A DNA stretch of 64,000 bases. Origin: Alphaproteobacteria bacterium (GTDB lineage: Bacteria; Pseudomonadota; Alphaproteobacteria; Caulobacterales; Maricaulaceae). The translations under genes and the position numbers were made by a program. This document shows positions 36,614-45,220 of the stretch, piece by piece. A model generated the notes under the pieces. It was not told the DNA's origin, made no database searches, and saw only the letters and a list, made by a program, of their open reading frames with translations. The stretch covers positions 353,747 to 417,746 of the forward strand of contig JAAEZM010000001.1 in NCBI GenBank assembly GCA_018222865.1. Reading direction: 5' to 3'. The stretch's first letter is position 1; every line of letters begins with the position of its first letter.

Positions 36614-39502
36614 CTAGAACTCGCTCCAATCATCATCCTCGTCATGGACGCTCTCTGCGAGCGCCACCTGAAGCCCGCGCGCACCGCCGCCAGAGGCTAC
36701 CGGAGCGGCCGCGCTGGCCGAGACAGACATTGGAGCCGCGACCACGCTGCTGCTCTCACCCGCATTGAAGAAGCTCATGCGCTGGCGCATCCGCAAAGCC
36801 TGATCATTCATGGTCTTGGCCGCAGCTGCATTCTCTTCAACCAGAGCGGAATTCTGCTGGGTCATCTCATCCATCTGCGTAACGGCTGTGTTGATCTCGT
36901 CCGCACCAGTCGCCTGCTCGCGAGAGGCGGCGCTGATTTCAGCGACAATGTCTGCAACACGCTTGATGGAGTCGACGATCTCGGTGAGGGCTTCGCCGGT
37001 TTGATTGACCAGATCGACACCGCCCTGAACCTGTTCGGTTGAATCGACGATCAGATCCTTGATGTCCTTCGCTGCCTGGGCAGAACGCTGAGCGAGGGAG
37101 CGGACTTCCGAAGCGACAACCGCAAAGCCGCGACCCGCATCGCCTGCGCGCGCCGCTTCGACCGCAGCGTTAAGTGCGAGCAAATTGGTCTGGAAGGCGA
37201 TCTCGTCGATCACACCGATAATGTCCGAGATACGGCGCGAGGAGTCTTCAATCTTGCCCATTGCATCAACCGCATTGGACACGACCTCTCCGCCCTTATC
37301 CGCACTATCGCGGGCCGTTGAAGCGAGTTGGCTCGCCTGGATAGAGTTATCGGCATTCTGCTTGATGGTAGAGGCCATCTCTTCCATGGATGCCGCGGTC
37401 TCTTCCAGATTGGCCGCCTGTTGTTCCGTACGCTGGGACAGATCGGACGCACCGGTTGAGATTTGCTGGGCGCCGGAGGCAACCTCTTCTGCCGCACCGG
37501 AAATCGCCTGAACCGTATCTTGCAGCGTCTTAGCCATGGAGTTGGCGTTATTTTTCACTTCACCGAAGACACCGTCGAAGTCGGCATCAATGCGCCGCGT
37601 CAGATCACCTTGCGACATGCCGCTGAGCATTTCGGCGATGTTGTCCATCACATTGCCCATGACATCCGACAGGCTATTCACACCTTCGGAGAGATTGCGC
37701 AGGAAGCCTTCCTTGCCATCGAGGGCAATCTTGGTCGACAAATCGCCGCGAGACACCGCCGCCACGACAGACTGGACTTCAGCCTCAACCGCTTTCTCCG
37801 CCGTCTCATCCTTCCACTCAACGACCGTTCCTACGCGCTCACCTCCATTGTCGAGCACCGGACTGGCGATCAAATGGAAACTCCGCCCGCCCACTTTGAT
37901 ATCCGTTTCGAAAGCAGAGGTGAGCCGGGCCAGAAGGCCACGCTGATGCGCCGGATTTTTGTGGAAGACGTCGATATTCTTGCCGATGAGGTCGCTGGCG
38001 TCGAAGTTCGACAACTCCTTGCGGAGATCGGCCTCGGCCGTGCGCATCATCGCGGACTGAGACTCGTTCATATAGACGATGTTCAGATCCTGGTCCGCCA
38101 CCATCACATTGGTCGTGGTATTATCCAGAGCGGCCCGGATACGAGAATTCTCCTTCATCCGCTCGGATGAAGACAAGTCGGTCGCATACTTGACGACCTT
38201 GTACGGGTTTCCGTTCAAGTCGAAGATGGGATTATAGGAAGCTTGCAGCAGGACCGGGCGTCCGCCTTTAGCGACACGTTCGTATTCACCCTGATCATGG
38301 ATGCCGCGACCGAGCTTGTCCCAGAACTCGCGATAGGCGGCGCTCCCCGCATCTTCAGGCTTTGCAAACATGGAGTGGTGACGGCCGATAATCTCTTCTC
38401 GGCTATACCCCATGGTTTCACAGAAGAGGGCATTGGCGTCGATGATAGTGCCATCAAGCTCGAACTCTATCACCGCTTGGGACTTCTGGATTGCTTCGAT
38501 CTGGCTGGTCATATCGGCGGCCAACACTTTTTGGGCCGTAACATCTGTCGCGTATTTTACAACTTTGAACGGTTTACCGCTCTCGTCGAAGATCGGATTA
38601 TAAGACGCTTGGATCCAGATTTCGGCGCCGGATTTTGCTATACGCTTGTATTCTCCGGAACAAAACTCGCCGCGTCCGAGAGTCTCCCAGAGGTCACGAT
38701 ACTCCTGGCTTGAAGCGTACTCAGGCTCCACGAACAGCCTGTGATGCTTGCCCTCGATTTCCCGCAAGTCATAGCCGGTGGCGGCAAGGAAGTTTTCATT
38801 TGCCGTGATAATCGTTCCATCGAGCTCAAACTCGATAACCGCTTGCCCCCGATCAATAGCAGCGAGTTTCGCCTCACCCTCAGCGAAACTCCTGGCCTGT
38901 TCGCGGAGCTTGCGCTCCATGGCCGTGCGGTCTTCCCACTCTACCACGGTGCCAATGCGTTGCTGGGAAGCATCAAACACCGGCGTTGCAATCAAGCTGA
39001 ATTCACGCTCACCAATGGTTATCTTGGTCTTATGTGCCTGGCGCAATCCGGCCAGGATTGAACGCTGATAGCCAGGGTTTTTATGGAACACGTCGATATT
39101 TTGCCCGATCAGGCCTTTGGCGTGAAATGCGGGCAGCTGCTCCCGGATGTCCGTCTCCGCTTCCTCCATCATCTGGTTCATCGTCGCGTTCATGTAGACG
39201 ATGTTCAGGTCGGCATCCGCGATCATCACATTCTGCTGGCAACCTTCCAGAGCCTGTTTGAGCCGCGTGGTCGCGATGTCATCGCCGGCTTGCCCCTTCA
39301 GGTAATTCCAGGCTGCCAAAGCGCCCGCAGCGGGTAGGGCGGCCAGAAGAGCCGGCACAATACCGGTGGACGCTGCAAGAAAACTGATCGTGCCGAGGGC
39401 GAACGCACCGGCGCCGAAAAGCGCTGTGCTGGAGATCAGGCGAGACCGGCGCCCGGTATCGAAGGCGCTGGCAGAAGAAGCGATTTGAGTCATCTGGTTC
39501 AT
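36614..39502 (-). CDS. Chemoreceptor with four PAS domains
   Basis: 962 residues. The start follows AAGGAAAACGTT. Two hydrophobic segments at about 25-65 form a hairpin anchor with no periplasmic domain. Four PAS domains follow, at about 82-195, 218-330, 340-452 and 463-575. The first and fourth are clearly related (both have [14 protein letters not shown] and GTVVEW), and so are the second and third ([30 protein letters not shown]). A HAMP-like region and the signalling coiled coil with [19 protein letters not shown] come next, and the C terminus is acidic and ends DWSEF. It should sense an internal cue such as redox state or a flavin or heme-bound ligand, signalling to the CheA encoded nearby. 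Confidence 0.95.
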   Translation of the reverse strand: MNQMTQIASSASAFDTGRRSRLISSTALFGAGAFALGTISFLAASTGIVPALLAALPAAGALAAWNYLKGQAGDDIATTRLKQALEGCQQNVMIADADLNIVYMNATMNQMMEEAETDIREQLPAFHAKGLIGQNIDVFHKNPGYQRSILAGLRQAHKTKITIGEREFSLIATPVFDASQQRIGTVVEWEDRTAMERKLREQARSFAEGEAKLAAIDRGQAVIEFELDGTIITANENFLAATGYDLREIEGKHHRLFVEPEYASSQEYRDLWETLGRGEFCSGEYKRIAKSGAEIWIQASYNPIFDESGKPFKVVKYATDVTAQKVLAADMTSQIEAIQKSQAVIEFELDGTIIDANALFCETMGYSREEIIGRHHSMFAKPEDAGSAAYREFWDKLGRGIHDQGEYERVAKGGRPVLLQASYNPIFDLNGNPYKVVKYATDLSSSERMKENSRIRAALDNTTTNVMVADQDLNIVYMNESQSAMMRTAEADLRKELSNFDASDLIGKNIDVFHKNPAHQRGLLARLTSAFETDIKVGGRSFHLIASPVLDNGGERVGTVVEWKDETAEKAVEAEVQSVVAAVSRGDLSTKIALDGKEGFLRNLSEGVNSLSDVMGNVMDNIAEMLSGMSQGDLTRRIDADFDGVFGEVKNNANSMAKTLQDTVQAISGAAEEVASGAQQISTGASDLSQRTEQQAANLEETAASMEEMASTIKQNADNSIQASQLASTARDSADKGGEVVSNAVDAMGKIEDSSRRISDIIGVIDEIAFQTNLLALNAAVEAARAGDAGRGFAVVASEVRSLAQRSAQAAKDIKDLIVDSTEQVQGGVDLVNQTGEALTEIVDSIKRVADIVAEISAASREQATGADEINTAVTQMDEMTQQNSALVEENAAAAKTMNDQALRMRQRMSFFNAGESSSVVAAPMSVSASAAAPVASGGGARGLQVALAESVHDEDDDWSEF

Positions 39503-39523
39503 AACGTTTTCCTTCGATTGAGC

Positions 39524-40048
39524 TTATGCGCCGACCGCTTCAGCGGGCTCTTCTTCGAGCAGCGCGTGTCCGAGCAGTCGCTCGAGATCGAGCATGGCGA
39601 CCATTTGTTCTTGATCAGTGAGAAAGCCGGACAAGACGCGCGCATCTTCGCGGCCATTGGTTTCCGGCACGGGTTGAATTTTATCGTCCGCAACATCGAG
39701 AATGTCCGAGACCGCATCCACAAGCATGCCGACCTGGCGGTTGCTCAAGGCTACGATAACGATCACATGTCTAGGCGTGGTTTCGGTGAGCCCGGCCCCC
39801 AAACGGCATTGCAGGTCTACGATCGGGAGAACCGCCCCCCGCAGGTTCAGTACACCGCGGACATATTCCGGCTGATTGGGAAGGCTGGTCACATCGGTCC
39901 AGCCCTTGATTTCGCGGACAGACATGATGTCGACCGCATACTGCTCCGCGCCGACCGCGAAACTGACATACTGGCGGTGATCGGCCGGGATGTCTTTCCC
40001 GTCCGCGATCGCTTCCGCCGCAGCCATTACAGCTTGCTCTGCGTTCAT
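39524..40048 (-). CDS. cheW: Chemotaxis coupling protein CheW
   Basis: 174 residues forming one CheW domain (YVSFAVGAEQYAVDIMSVREI; LPNQPEYVRGVLNLRGAVLPIVDL; GMLVDAVSDILDV), with a 25-residue N-terminal and a 15-residue acidic C-terminal extension. It bridges the receptor tip and CheA in the cytoplasmic array. The start overlaps the cheA stop in ATGA and the next gene is the four-PAS receptor, 21 bases away, so kinase, coupler and receptor are made from one message. Confidence 0.97.
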   Translation of the reverse strand: MNAEQAVMAAAEAIADGKDIPADHRQYVSFAVGAEQYAVDIMSVREIKGWTDVTSLPNQPEYVRGVLNLRGAVLPIVDLQCRLGAGLTETTPRHVIVIVALSNRQVGMLVDAVSDILDVADDKIQPVPETNGREDARVLSGFLTDQEQMVAMLDLERLLGHALLEEEPAEAVGA

Positions 40049-42114
40049 TCCGCCACTCCTCCTGAGATGATGGGATCCATAGTGTCCACCGACCCTTCAG
40101 AGGCGAGCGATGTGCTCGTCTCCATATTTGCCAATCCGTCGATATCGAGGATGAGTCGAACGCGGCCATCCCCAAGGATGGCCGTACCGGCGATGCCGTC
40201 GATACTGTGGTAATTCGTTTCCAGGCTCTTGATCACGACCTGCTGCTGGCCGAGCAATTCATCGACAACCAGCCCGACCCGACGGCCAAACTCCGTCTCC
40301 ACGATGACAGCCAGCTTGCGCAAGGGCTCTGTCTTGCCCTCACGGCTCAGTCGCAAATTGGAGCAAAGATCGATCAGACGGATCATTTCGCCGCGAATAC
40401 TCATGACCGAGCCACCCTCAGGCAGATCGCGGATCATGCTCGGCTCGGCACATACTGTTTCGACGATTGTCGAGAGCGGCACCACATAGCGTTCGCAGGC
40501 CACATCCACCAGCATACCGTCAAGCACCGCGAGGGTGAGTGGAAGCGCGAGCGTGAATGTGGACCCTTTGCCAAACTCGGATTCCACCGTGACCCGGCCA
40601 CCAAGCTTCTGGATATTCCGGCGCACAACATCCATGCCGACACCCCGGCCCGAGACGTCACTCACCGCGGCAGCGGTTGAGAATCCTGGCATGAAGATCA
40701 GCGCCTCGATTTCTTCCTTCGAGAGATCCGCGCCCTCCTCAACAAGGCCATTTGCGACGGCTTTGGCGAGGACTTTTTCCGGATCGAGGCCGCGCCCATC
40801 ATCACTGACGCGGATCAATATCCTGCCATTGCGATGCTCTGCGGAGAGCTTGACCACACCCTGCTCGGGCTTGCCCGCAGCGACGCGGTCCGCAACGGTT
40901 TCAAGACCGTGATCCATGCAATTGCGGATCATGTGGGTCAGCGGGTCGGACAATTCCTCGATAATCGTCTTGTCGACTTCCGTTGCCTCACCTTCGAGCT
41001 CGAGACGGACATTCTTGTCCAGTTTTTTGGAGAGATCGCGCACGACACGCGGGAAACGGCTGAACAGAGCCTTCAAGGGCTGCATTCGGACCGCCATAAC
41101 GCCCTCCTGAAGCTGACGCGTTCGCATGGTCAGGTCTTCCAGAGCCTGGAGCTGTTTGACGTGGCGGATATCAACAAGCTCAGACAGGCTATCAAGCGCC
41201 ATGGCCTGCGCGATCACCAACTCTCCAACCATGTCGACGAGACGATCAATGCGACCGAGCTCAACCCGGATTGAGTTTGTTTGCGCCGCAGCGGGTGCGG
41301 CATTCGCCCCTGCTGCCGGCGGTGTGTTGGATGTGGCCAGAGTGGTCTCTGCGGGCGTTGCAACACTCGGCGCTTCTTCAACGGCCTGCCCCTCCTCTCT
41401 GGGGGCTGCACTGATGGGCTCTATGACCAGATCACAATCACCATCGACAAATTCAAAGACCTCAGCAATCGCCTCTTCGTTCTCGGCACCGCGCACCTCG
41501 ATGGTCCAGGAAAGATAACCTTCGGCCGGGTCGAGCTTGGACAATTCCGGCAGACGGGACAGGTCTGCTAAAATGGAGATATCGCCAACAGCCTTGAGGG
41601 CCTGGATCAGGAGTTGCGGCTCATTGGCCGTTTCATACATGGCGCGATGCGGCCGGAAACGGACGACAAAGTCGCCATTCGTATCGGGTTTACTTGCATC
41701 CTCGCTTACAGGTGCCGCCGCCGTACCGGTCTGGCTTCCCATCGCTCGGATCCGTTCCAGCATTTCCGCTTCATGACCGTCCTGCACGTCCTGCCCGGAG
41801 CGAGCCGCACAAACCAGATCGTTCAGAATATCGCCAGCTTGAACAATCAGTTCGGGATCGCCGTCGGCCAGTTCGAGCTTACCCGACCGGATCAGATCGA
41901 GCACATTCTCGAACTCATGCGAATACACCACCAGACGCTGGAACTTGAACGCTCCTGCACCGGCCTTGATTGAGTGAACGGATCGAAAAAGATCATCCAG
42001 TCCTTCAGGGTCGTTGGGGCCCGCTTTCAGCGTGACCGCAACGTCCTCGAAGCGCTGCAGCAATTCTTCGCACTCTTCGAAGAATGTTTGCTTGAATTGC
42101 TCGAAATCGTTCAC
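40045..42114 (-). CDS. cheA: Chemotaxis histidine kinase CheA
   Basis: 689 residues from a GTG at 42114, preceded by AAGGGG; a GTG nine codons earlier overlaps cheY and has a poorer site. Domains in order: Hpt with phosphorylated H47 (SVHSIKAGAGAF), a variable middle with an acidic/Ala-Pro linker, the dimerisation helices (IDRLVDMVGELVIAQAM), the GHKL kinase domain (N box DPLTHMIRNCMDHGLE; G1 VSDDGRGLD; G2 GRGVGMDVV), and a C-terminal CheW-like domain. It autophosphorylates under receptor control and passes phosphate to CheY, CheB and perhaps the PP2C response regulator. A free-standing Hpt protein is encoded three genes upstream. Confidence 0.97.
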   Translation of the reverse strand: MNDFEQFKQTFFEECEELLQRFEDVAVTLKAGPNDPEGLDDLFRSVHSIKAGAGAFKFQRLVVYSHEFENVLDLIRSGKLELADGDPELIVQAGDILNDLVCAARSGQDVQDGHEAEMLERIRAMGSQTGTAAAPVSEDASKPDTNGDFVVRFRPHRAMYETANEPQLLIQALKAVGDISILADLSRLPELSKLDPAEGYLSWTIEVRGAENEEAIAEVFEFVDGDCDLVIEPISAAPREEGQAVEEAPSVATPAETTLATSNTPPAAGANAAPAAAQTNSIRVELGRIDRLVDMVGELVIAQAMALDSLSELVDIRHVKQLQALEDLTMRTRQLQEGVMAVRMQPLKALFSRFPRVVRDLSKKLDKNVRLELEGEATEVDKTIIEELSDPLTHMIRNCMDHGLETVADRVAAGKPEQGVVKLSAEHRNGRILIRVSDDGRGLDPEKVLAKAVANGLVEEGADLSKEEIEALIFMPGFSTAAAVSDVSGRGVGMDVVRRNIQKLGGRVTVESEFGKGSTFTLALPLTLAVLDGMLVDVACERYVVPLSTIVETVCAEPSMIRDLPEGGSVMSIRGEMIRLIDLCSNLRLSREGKTEPLRKLAVIVETEFGRRVGLVVDELLGQQQVVIKSLETNYHSIDGIAGTAILGDGRVRLILDIDGLANMETSTSLASEGSVDTMDPIISGGVAE

Positions 42115-42131
42115 GTTCGCCCCTTCATTCC

Positions 42132-42497
42132 CTAGCGGCACACACGCCGGACGACATCGACGAGCTGATCCGGGTCAAAGGGTTTGACGATCCACCCGGT
42201 CGCGCCAGCGGCCTTGCCGGCCGCTTTCTTCTCCTGATCCGCCTCAGTGGTCAGGATCAAAATCGGCGTTGTGCGGAAGCTGGGGTTTTCACGCAGCTTG
42301 CCGACCAGCGTGATGCCATCCATGCGGGGCATGTTGACGTCGGAGATCACCAGGTCGTAGGCGCCGTCACCCGATTTATCGAGCGCTGCCATGCCATCTT
42401 CAGCCTCGATCACATCAAAGCCTTCACGCTTCAGAGTGAACGCCACCATGTCGCGCATGGTCTTGGAATCATCAACTGCCAGAACTCGCTTACTCAT
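42132..42497 (-). CDS. cheY: Chemotaxis response regulator CheY
   Basis: 121 residues, a receiver domain only. Acidic pocket D9-D10, phosphoacceptor D53 (LVISDVNMPRMDG), the conserved Thr in LILTTEADQE and Lys in IVKPFDP. It takes phosphate from CheA and either binds the flagellar switch or acts as a phosphate sink. The 5' end overlaps the upstream STAS gene by eight bases. Confidence 0.96.
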   Translation of the reverse strand: MSKRVLAVDDSKTMRDMVAFTLKREGFDVIEAEDGMAALDKSGDGAYDLVISDVNMPRMDGITLVGKLRENPSFRTTPILILTTEADQEKKAAGKAAGATGWIVKPFDPDQLVDVVRRVCR

Positions 42498-42783
42498 TTA
42501 TTCCCCTCCATTTTTCGAGCTGGGCGTCTAAGCCGAGCAACTGCATTGCCTCTTCAAAAGCCGGGCTGGGCTCTCGCAATTCGAACTGGCCGCCACGGGC
42601 CTGGTGATCATGCGCAGCGGCAAGCAAAACCTGGATGGCGGGCGTATCGACCAGGGAGACCTCGGAACCGTCCACGGCAAGGATCTGAACGCCGTCCCTC
42701 TGTGACAGAATCTCTCCCTGAAGCGCTTCTGCGGCATTGAGGTCCAAGCGCGAGCCCAGGAGGATTTCAGTTCTCGACGTCAT
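42490..42783 (-). CDS. STAS-domain protein at the head of the che operon
   Basis: 97 residues from the ATG at 42783, which follows GGAGG at five bases. It is a small STAS-like domain (LLGSRLDLNAAEALQGEIL; LAVDGSEVSLVDTPAIQVLLAAAHDH; FELREPSPAFEEAMQLLGL). At the phosphoacceptor site the usual D-S-x-G is V-D-T-P, so a threonine replaces serine and the glycine is absent; phosphorylation is uncertain. It sits between Hpt and CheY genes, an arrangement seen in other chemosensory clusters where a STAS protein takes part in array signalling. Its direct role is unknown. Confidence 0.82.
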   Translation of the reverse strand: MTSRTEILLGSRLDLNAAEALQGEILSQRDGVQILAVDGSEVSLVDTPAIQVLLAAAHDHQARGGQFELREPSPAFEEAMQLLGLDAQLEKWRGINE

Positions 42784-42794
42784 CTCAGCCTCCA

Positions 42795-43124
42795 TCACGC
42801 CACCTCGTTCAACCGATTAAGGGCAGAACTGAAGACAGGCTCGAGCTCGCTGGCATTCTCGACTTGGCCGTGCTCAAGGCTCGCAGCCAAAGCGCCCAGA
42901 CGAGCAAGTCCGATATTGGATGCTGCGCCCTTCAAGGCATGGGCTGTCTCGCGGGCCGCGCTTTCGTTTTGCGCGTCGGAAGCCGCCTGATAGGCGAGAT
43001 GAAGGGATTTCAGATCTTCGATGAACTGCACTTTCATCGCGGAAAAGGCCTCCGCCCCCACCGCTGAAACCAGAGTGTTCAAGATCGCTTCATCGATCTC
43101 CGGTGCAGTCTTCCAATCGCTCAT
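42795..43124 (-). CDS. Stand-alone histidine phosphotransfer (Hpt) protein
   Basis: 109 residues from the ATG at 43124 (GAGG upstream); the frame extends further up without support. The four-helix Hpt domain has the phosphorylated H62 in ETAHALKGAASNIG. It could shuttle phosphoryl groups between CheA or CheY-type receivers, and with the RsbU-like response regulator of this cluster it would allow a branched relay. It is the first gene of the 13-gene chemosensory block, so the main promoter should lie in the following spacer. Confidence 0.88.
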   Translation of the reverse strand: MSDWKTAPEIDEAILNTLVSAVGAEAFSAMKVQFIEDLKSLHLAYQAASDAQNESAARETAHALKGAASNIGLARLGALAASLEHGQVENASELEPVFSSALNRLNEVA

Positions 43125-43431
43125 TCCGGCCTCGCGCGCATGCTGTCGAATTGTGCGGGCGACAAGGCCCGCGGTGAGAAGTGCGTAATTTGAGGGTCGG
43201 AGTGTCGGGAGGATTCCGCTAACCAAAAGCTAACAGGTTGCAAACGAAGACCGAGTGCAATCTTAATTTATGTGTTTTCTTTCAATGGCTTATGCCAAAA
43301 AATATCGTTAACGGCAAACACATATGGCCGCAAAACAACAATCAAGACGCTGATTTAAAAGAAGAAAATGCGCACGCCGAACAACCACAAATCAAATCTG
43401 GTTATAATTTATAAGCCAATATTGCTTAGAC
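43125..43431. other. A+T-rich spacer containing the che operon promoter region
   Basis: 307 bases between the hpt start and the lacI 3' end, markedly A+T-rich from about 43240 to 43430 compared with the rest of the window. No gene is visible. It contains CTAA-N7-CTAA at 43219-43233, a TTATAA-T-TTATAA symmetric element at 43403-43415 near the lacI end, and several oligo-A runs. The main promoter for the minus-strand che operon is expected here; I could not assign a clear -35/-10 pair. Confidence 0.5.
43219..43233. promoter_or_regulatory. Possible CtrA-type site upstream of the che operon
   Basis: CTAACCAAAAGCTAA gives two CTAA half-sites separated by exactly seven bases, 95 bases upstream of the hpt start. 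CtrA of Caulobacter-type alphaproteobacteria binds TTAA-N7-TTAA and tolerates variants, and it controls motility and chemotaxis genes. Each half-site here differs from consensus by one base, so the call is tentative. Confidence 0.35.
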
Positions 43432-44484
43432 TTATTCGGCTTTTCGCCCGGCGACAGAATCCCGGATCACGAGCTCTGATGGGATAACAATGCCCTGTGC
43501 TTTTTCAGGCGCACGATCCGCTTTCCAGGCCTCAGACAGCAAGTCCATCGCCGTCTCGGCCATGGCTTCTATGGGCTGTCTGACAGTGGTCAAATGCGGC
43601 CATATCGTCGCCGCGATTTGCGTATCATCAAACCCCGCAACGCTCAGATCATCGGGCACAGAGAGGGCGTGACGATGCGCCGTCGCAATCACAGCTGCCG
43701 CCATATCATCATTGGATGCGAAAATGGCGGTCGGCCTTTGGGTCAGCGCGAGCAGGGCCTCTGACGCCTCAAGCGAGGAGCGGTAGGAGTAATCTCCCGA
43801 CACAACACACTCTTCGGAAACCGGCAGGTTCGCTTCGCGCATGGCGGCCCGGAATCCGGCCTCTCGTTTTGCGCTCGAACCGTGCTCCGGCGGGCCCTTG
43901 ATAAAACCGATGCGCTGATGCCCCAGCTCTATCAGATGACGGGTCATCCCCGCGGCAGACACGAAGTCATCAGTCTCAACGAAAGGCGCCGCCCCAATCT
44001 CTTTTTCCGGCGCAATACAAACATAAGGCAGCTGAGCCTCAGCCAGTGCCGCGCGAACGCTGGAATAATCGCTCACGGGTGGCGTCAAGATCACGCCGTC
44101 AAAATGCGATGCCGCCAGCATCGCATCAATGCCCCCTTCCCAGTCACTCTCTTTCGGGCCGCAGTTCTCGATGACCAGGTGATATCCCGCCTGGCGGCAC
44201 CGATTCAGCAGGCCAAGCAAGAGCTCGCTTACATAGCCTTGGCTGGGATTATTGTAGAAGAGTGCAATGAAAAACGACCGCGACTTCACCAGGCCTCGGG
44301 CCGACAGGTTGGGCGTATAATTCAACGCTTCAATCGAGGCCAGAACACGATCGCGCGTTTCCGGCCGAACCTTATCCTTGTCGTTGAGGACGCGCGATAC
44401 GGTCATTGCCGACACGCCCGCAAGCTCAGCGACATCCTTGATGGTGGCTGCGGACTGTTTTCGTGTCCGTGATCTCAACGGCAT
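43432..44484 (-). CDS. LacI-family transcriptional regulator
   Basis: 350 residues. The N-terminal helix-turn-helix and hinge are clear (ATIKDVAELAGVSAMTVSRVLNDKDKV; NYTPNLSARGLVKSRS), followed by a periplasmic-binding-protein-like sensor domain (FIALFYNNPS; GVILTPPVSD; RPTAIFASNDDMAAA; VAGFDDTQIA). The ATG at 44484 directly abuts GGGAGG; a TTG two codons later has that site at a better six-base spacing and may be the real start. Such regulators usually respond to sugars or related ligands, but no sugar genes are next to it. It is separate from both the che operon and rpoE-chrR. Confidence 0.93.
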   Translation of the reverse strand: MPLRSRTRKQSAATIKDVAELAGVSAMTVSRVLNDKDKVRPETRDRVLASIEALNYTPNLSARGLVKSRSFFIALFYNNPSQGYVSELLLGLLNRCRQAGYHLVIENCGPKESDWEGGIDAMLAASHFDGVILTPPVSDYSSVRAALAEAQLPYVCIAPEKEIGAAPFVETDDFVSAAGMTRHLIELGHQRIGFIKGPPEHGSSAKREAGFRAAMREANLPVSEECVVSGDYSYRSSLEASEALLALTQRPTAIFASNDDMAAAVIATAHRHALSVPDDLSVAGFDDTQIAATIWPHLTTVRQPIEAMAETAMDLLSEAWKADRAPEKAQGIVIPSELVIRDSVAGRKAE

Positions 44485-44557
44485 CCTCCCGACGCTCGTT
44501 CGACTCTAACGCGTGAGATCCGCGATGAAAATCGATGCGCAGAAGAAAACCGTTGAT

Positions 44558-45220
44558 CTACAGCCCGGTAAAGACCTGCATCGCCTTCAAAAGCGGATTG
44601 TCGTAACGCAACTTGCCGCGAGTCAAAGCGAGACAAATGCACTCTCCGCCCTCATCGATTCGGATATCGTGCTCCGTCTCAGGCCCTGCTTCCTCAACAT
44701 CGCCAGCCTGATAACACTGGTCTCCATCATGGAATGCGCCTTTGAGAACAAGGGTGAGTTCCGATCCATTATGCCCATGGTGCGGGATGGCCACGCCCGG
44801 TTGCGCTTTCAACAACCAGAGCTTTTCACCGTCTTCACCGGTCCAGAGCATGGCTTTGCGCAAGCCCGGCCCCAGAAACTCCCAGTGGATGTCCTTGTTT
44901 TTTTGGAGCAGGAATTGATCCAATGCAGCCGGCACAAAGGGCTCTGACGGGATCATCGGCGCATGCTCAGACGTCGGCGCCTCTTCCAGGTCTGCAATGC
45001 GGTCCAGAACCATATCAGCGCTGAAAGGCAGATCGCTATCCTTGGCGGACATCATCATGACCGCAGCACCGACGCGCTCCAGTTCACGCACGCGGCCATC
45101 CGCATGCGAGTTCATTTCCAAATGAGACGACAACAGTACTTCTTCGCCTTCGCTGCGGAGTGTTCCCGCTGCGTAGTCCATGTACCAAGCATCATCCAGC
45201 AAGTGACCGCGCTGGCTCAT
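44558..45220 (-). CDS. chrR: ChrR-like cupin anti-sigma factor lacking the zinc cysteine pair
   Basis: 220 residues, overlapping the sigma gene in ATGA. It aligns with Rhodobacter ChrR throughout: H6 and YAAGTL, then H33 (SSHLEMNSHADGR) in the anti-sigma domain, and a C-terminal cupin with the metal ligands of HHGHNGSELTLVL (two His and Glu), the later His in ETEHDIRI and ECICLAL. In ChrR the anti-sigma zinc is held by two His and a CxxC; here the cysteine positions are Asn and Ala, with only a nearby His39. The cupin switch for singlet oxygen or peroxide therefore looks intact while the zinc site is changed. It should bind and inactivate the sigma factor encoded upstream. Confidence 0.93.
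   Translation of the reverse strand: MSQRGHLLDDAWYMDYAAGTLRSEGEEVLLSSHLEMNSHADGRVRELERVGAAVMMMSAKDSDLPFSADMVLDRIADLEEAPTSEHAPMIPSEPFVPAALDQFLLQKNKDIHWEFLGPGLRKAMLWTGEDGEKLWLLKAQPGVAIPHHGHNGSELTLVLKGAFHDGDQCYQAGDVEEAGPETEHDIRIDEGGECICLALTRGKLRYDNPLLKAMQVFTGL

Noticed and set aside
43250-43430. A+T-rich segment as evidence of a transferred island or mobile-element remnant
   Set aside because: It is only about 200 bases, lies in a promoter region, and has no terminal repeats or integrase or transposase fragment.
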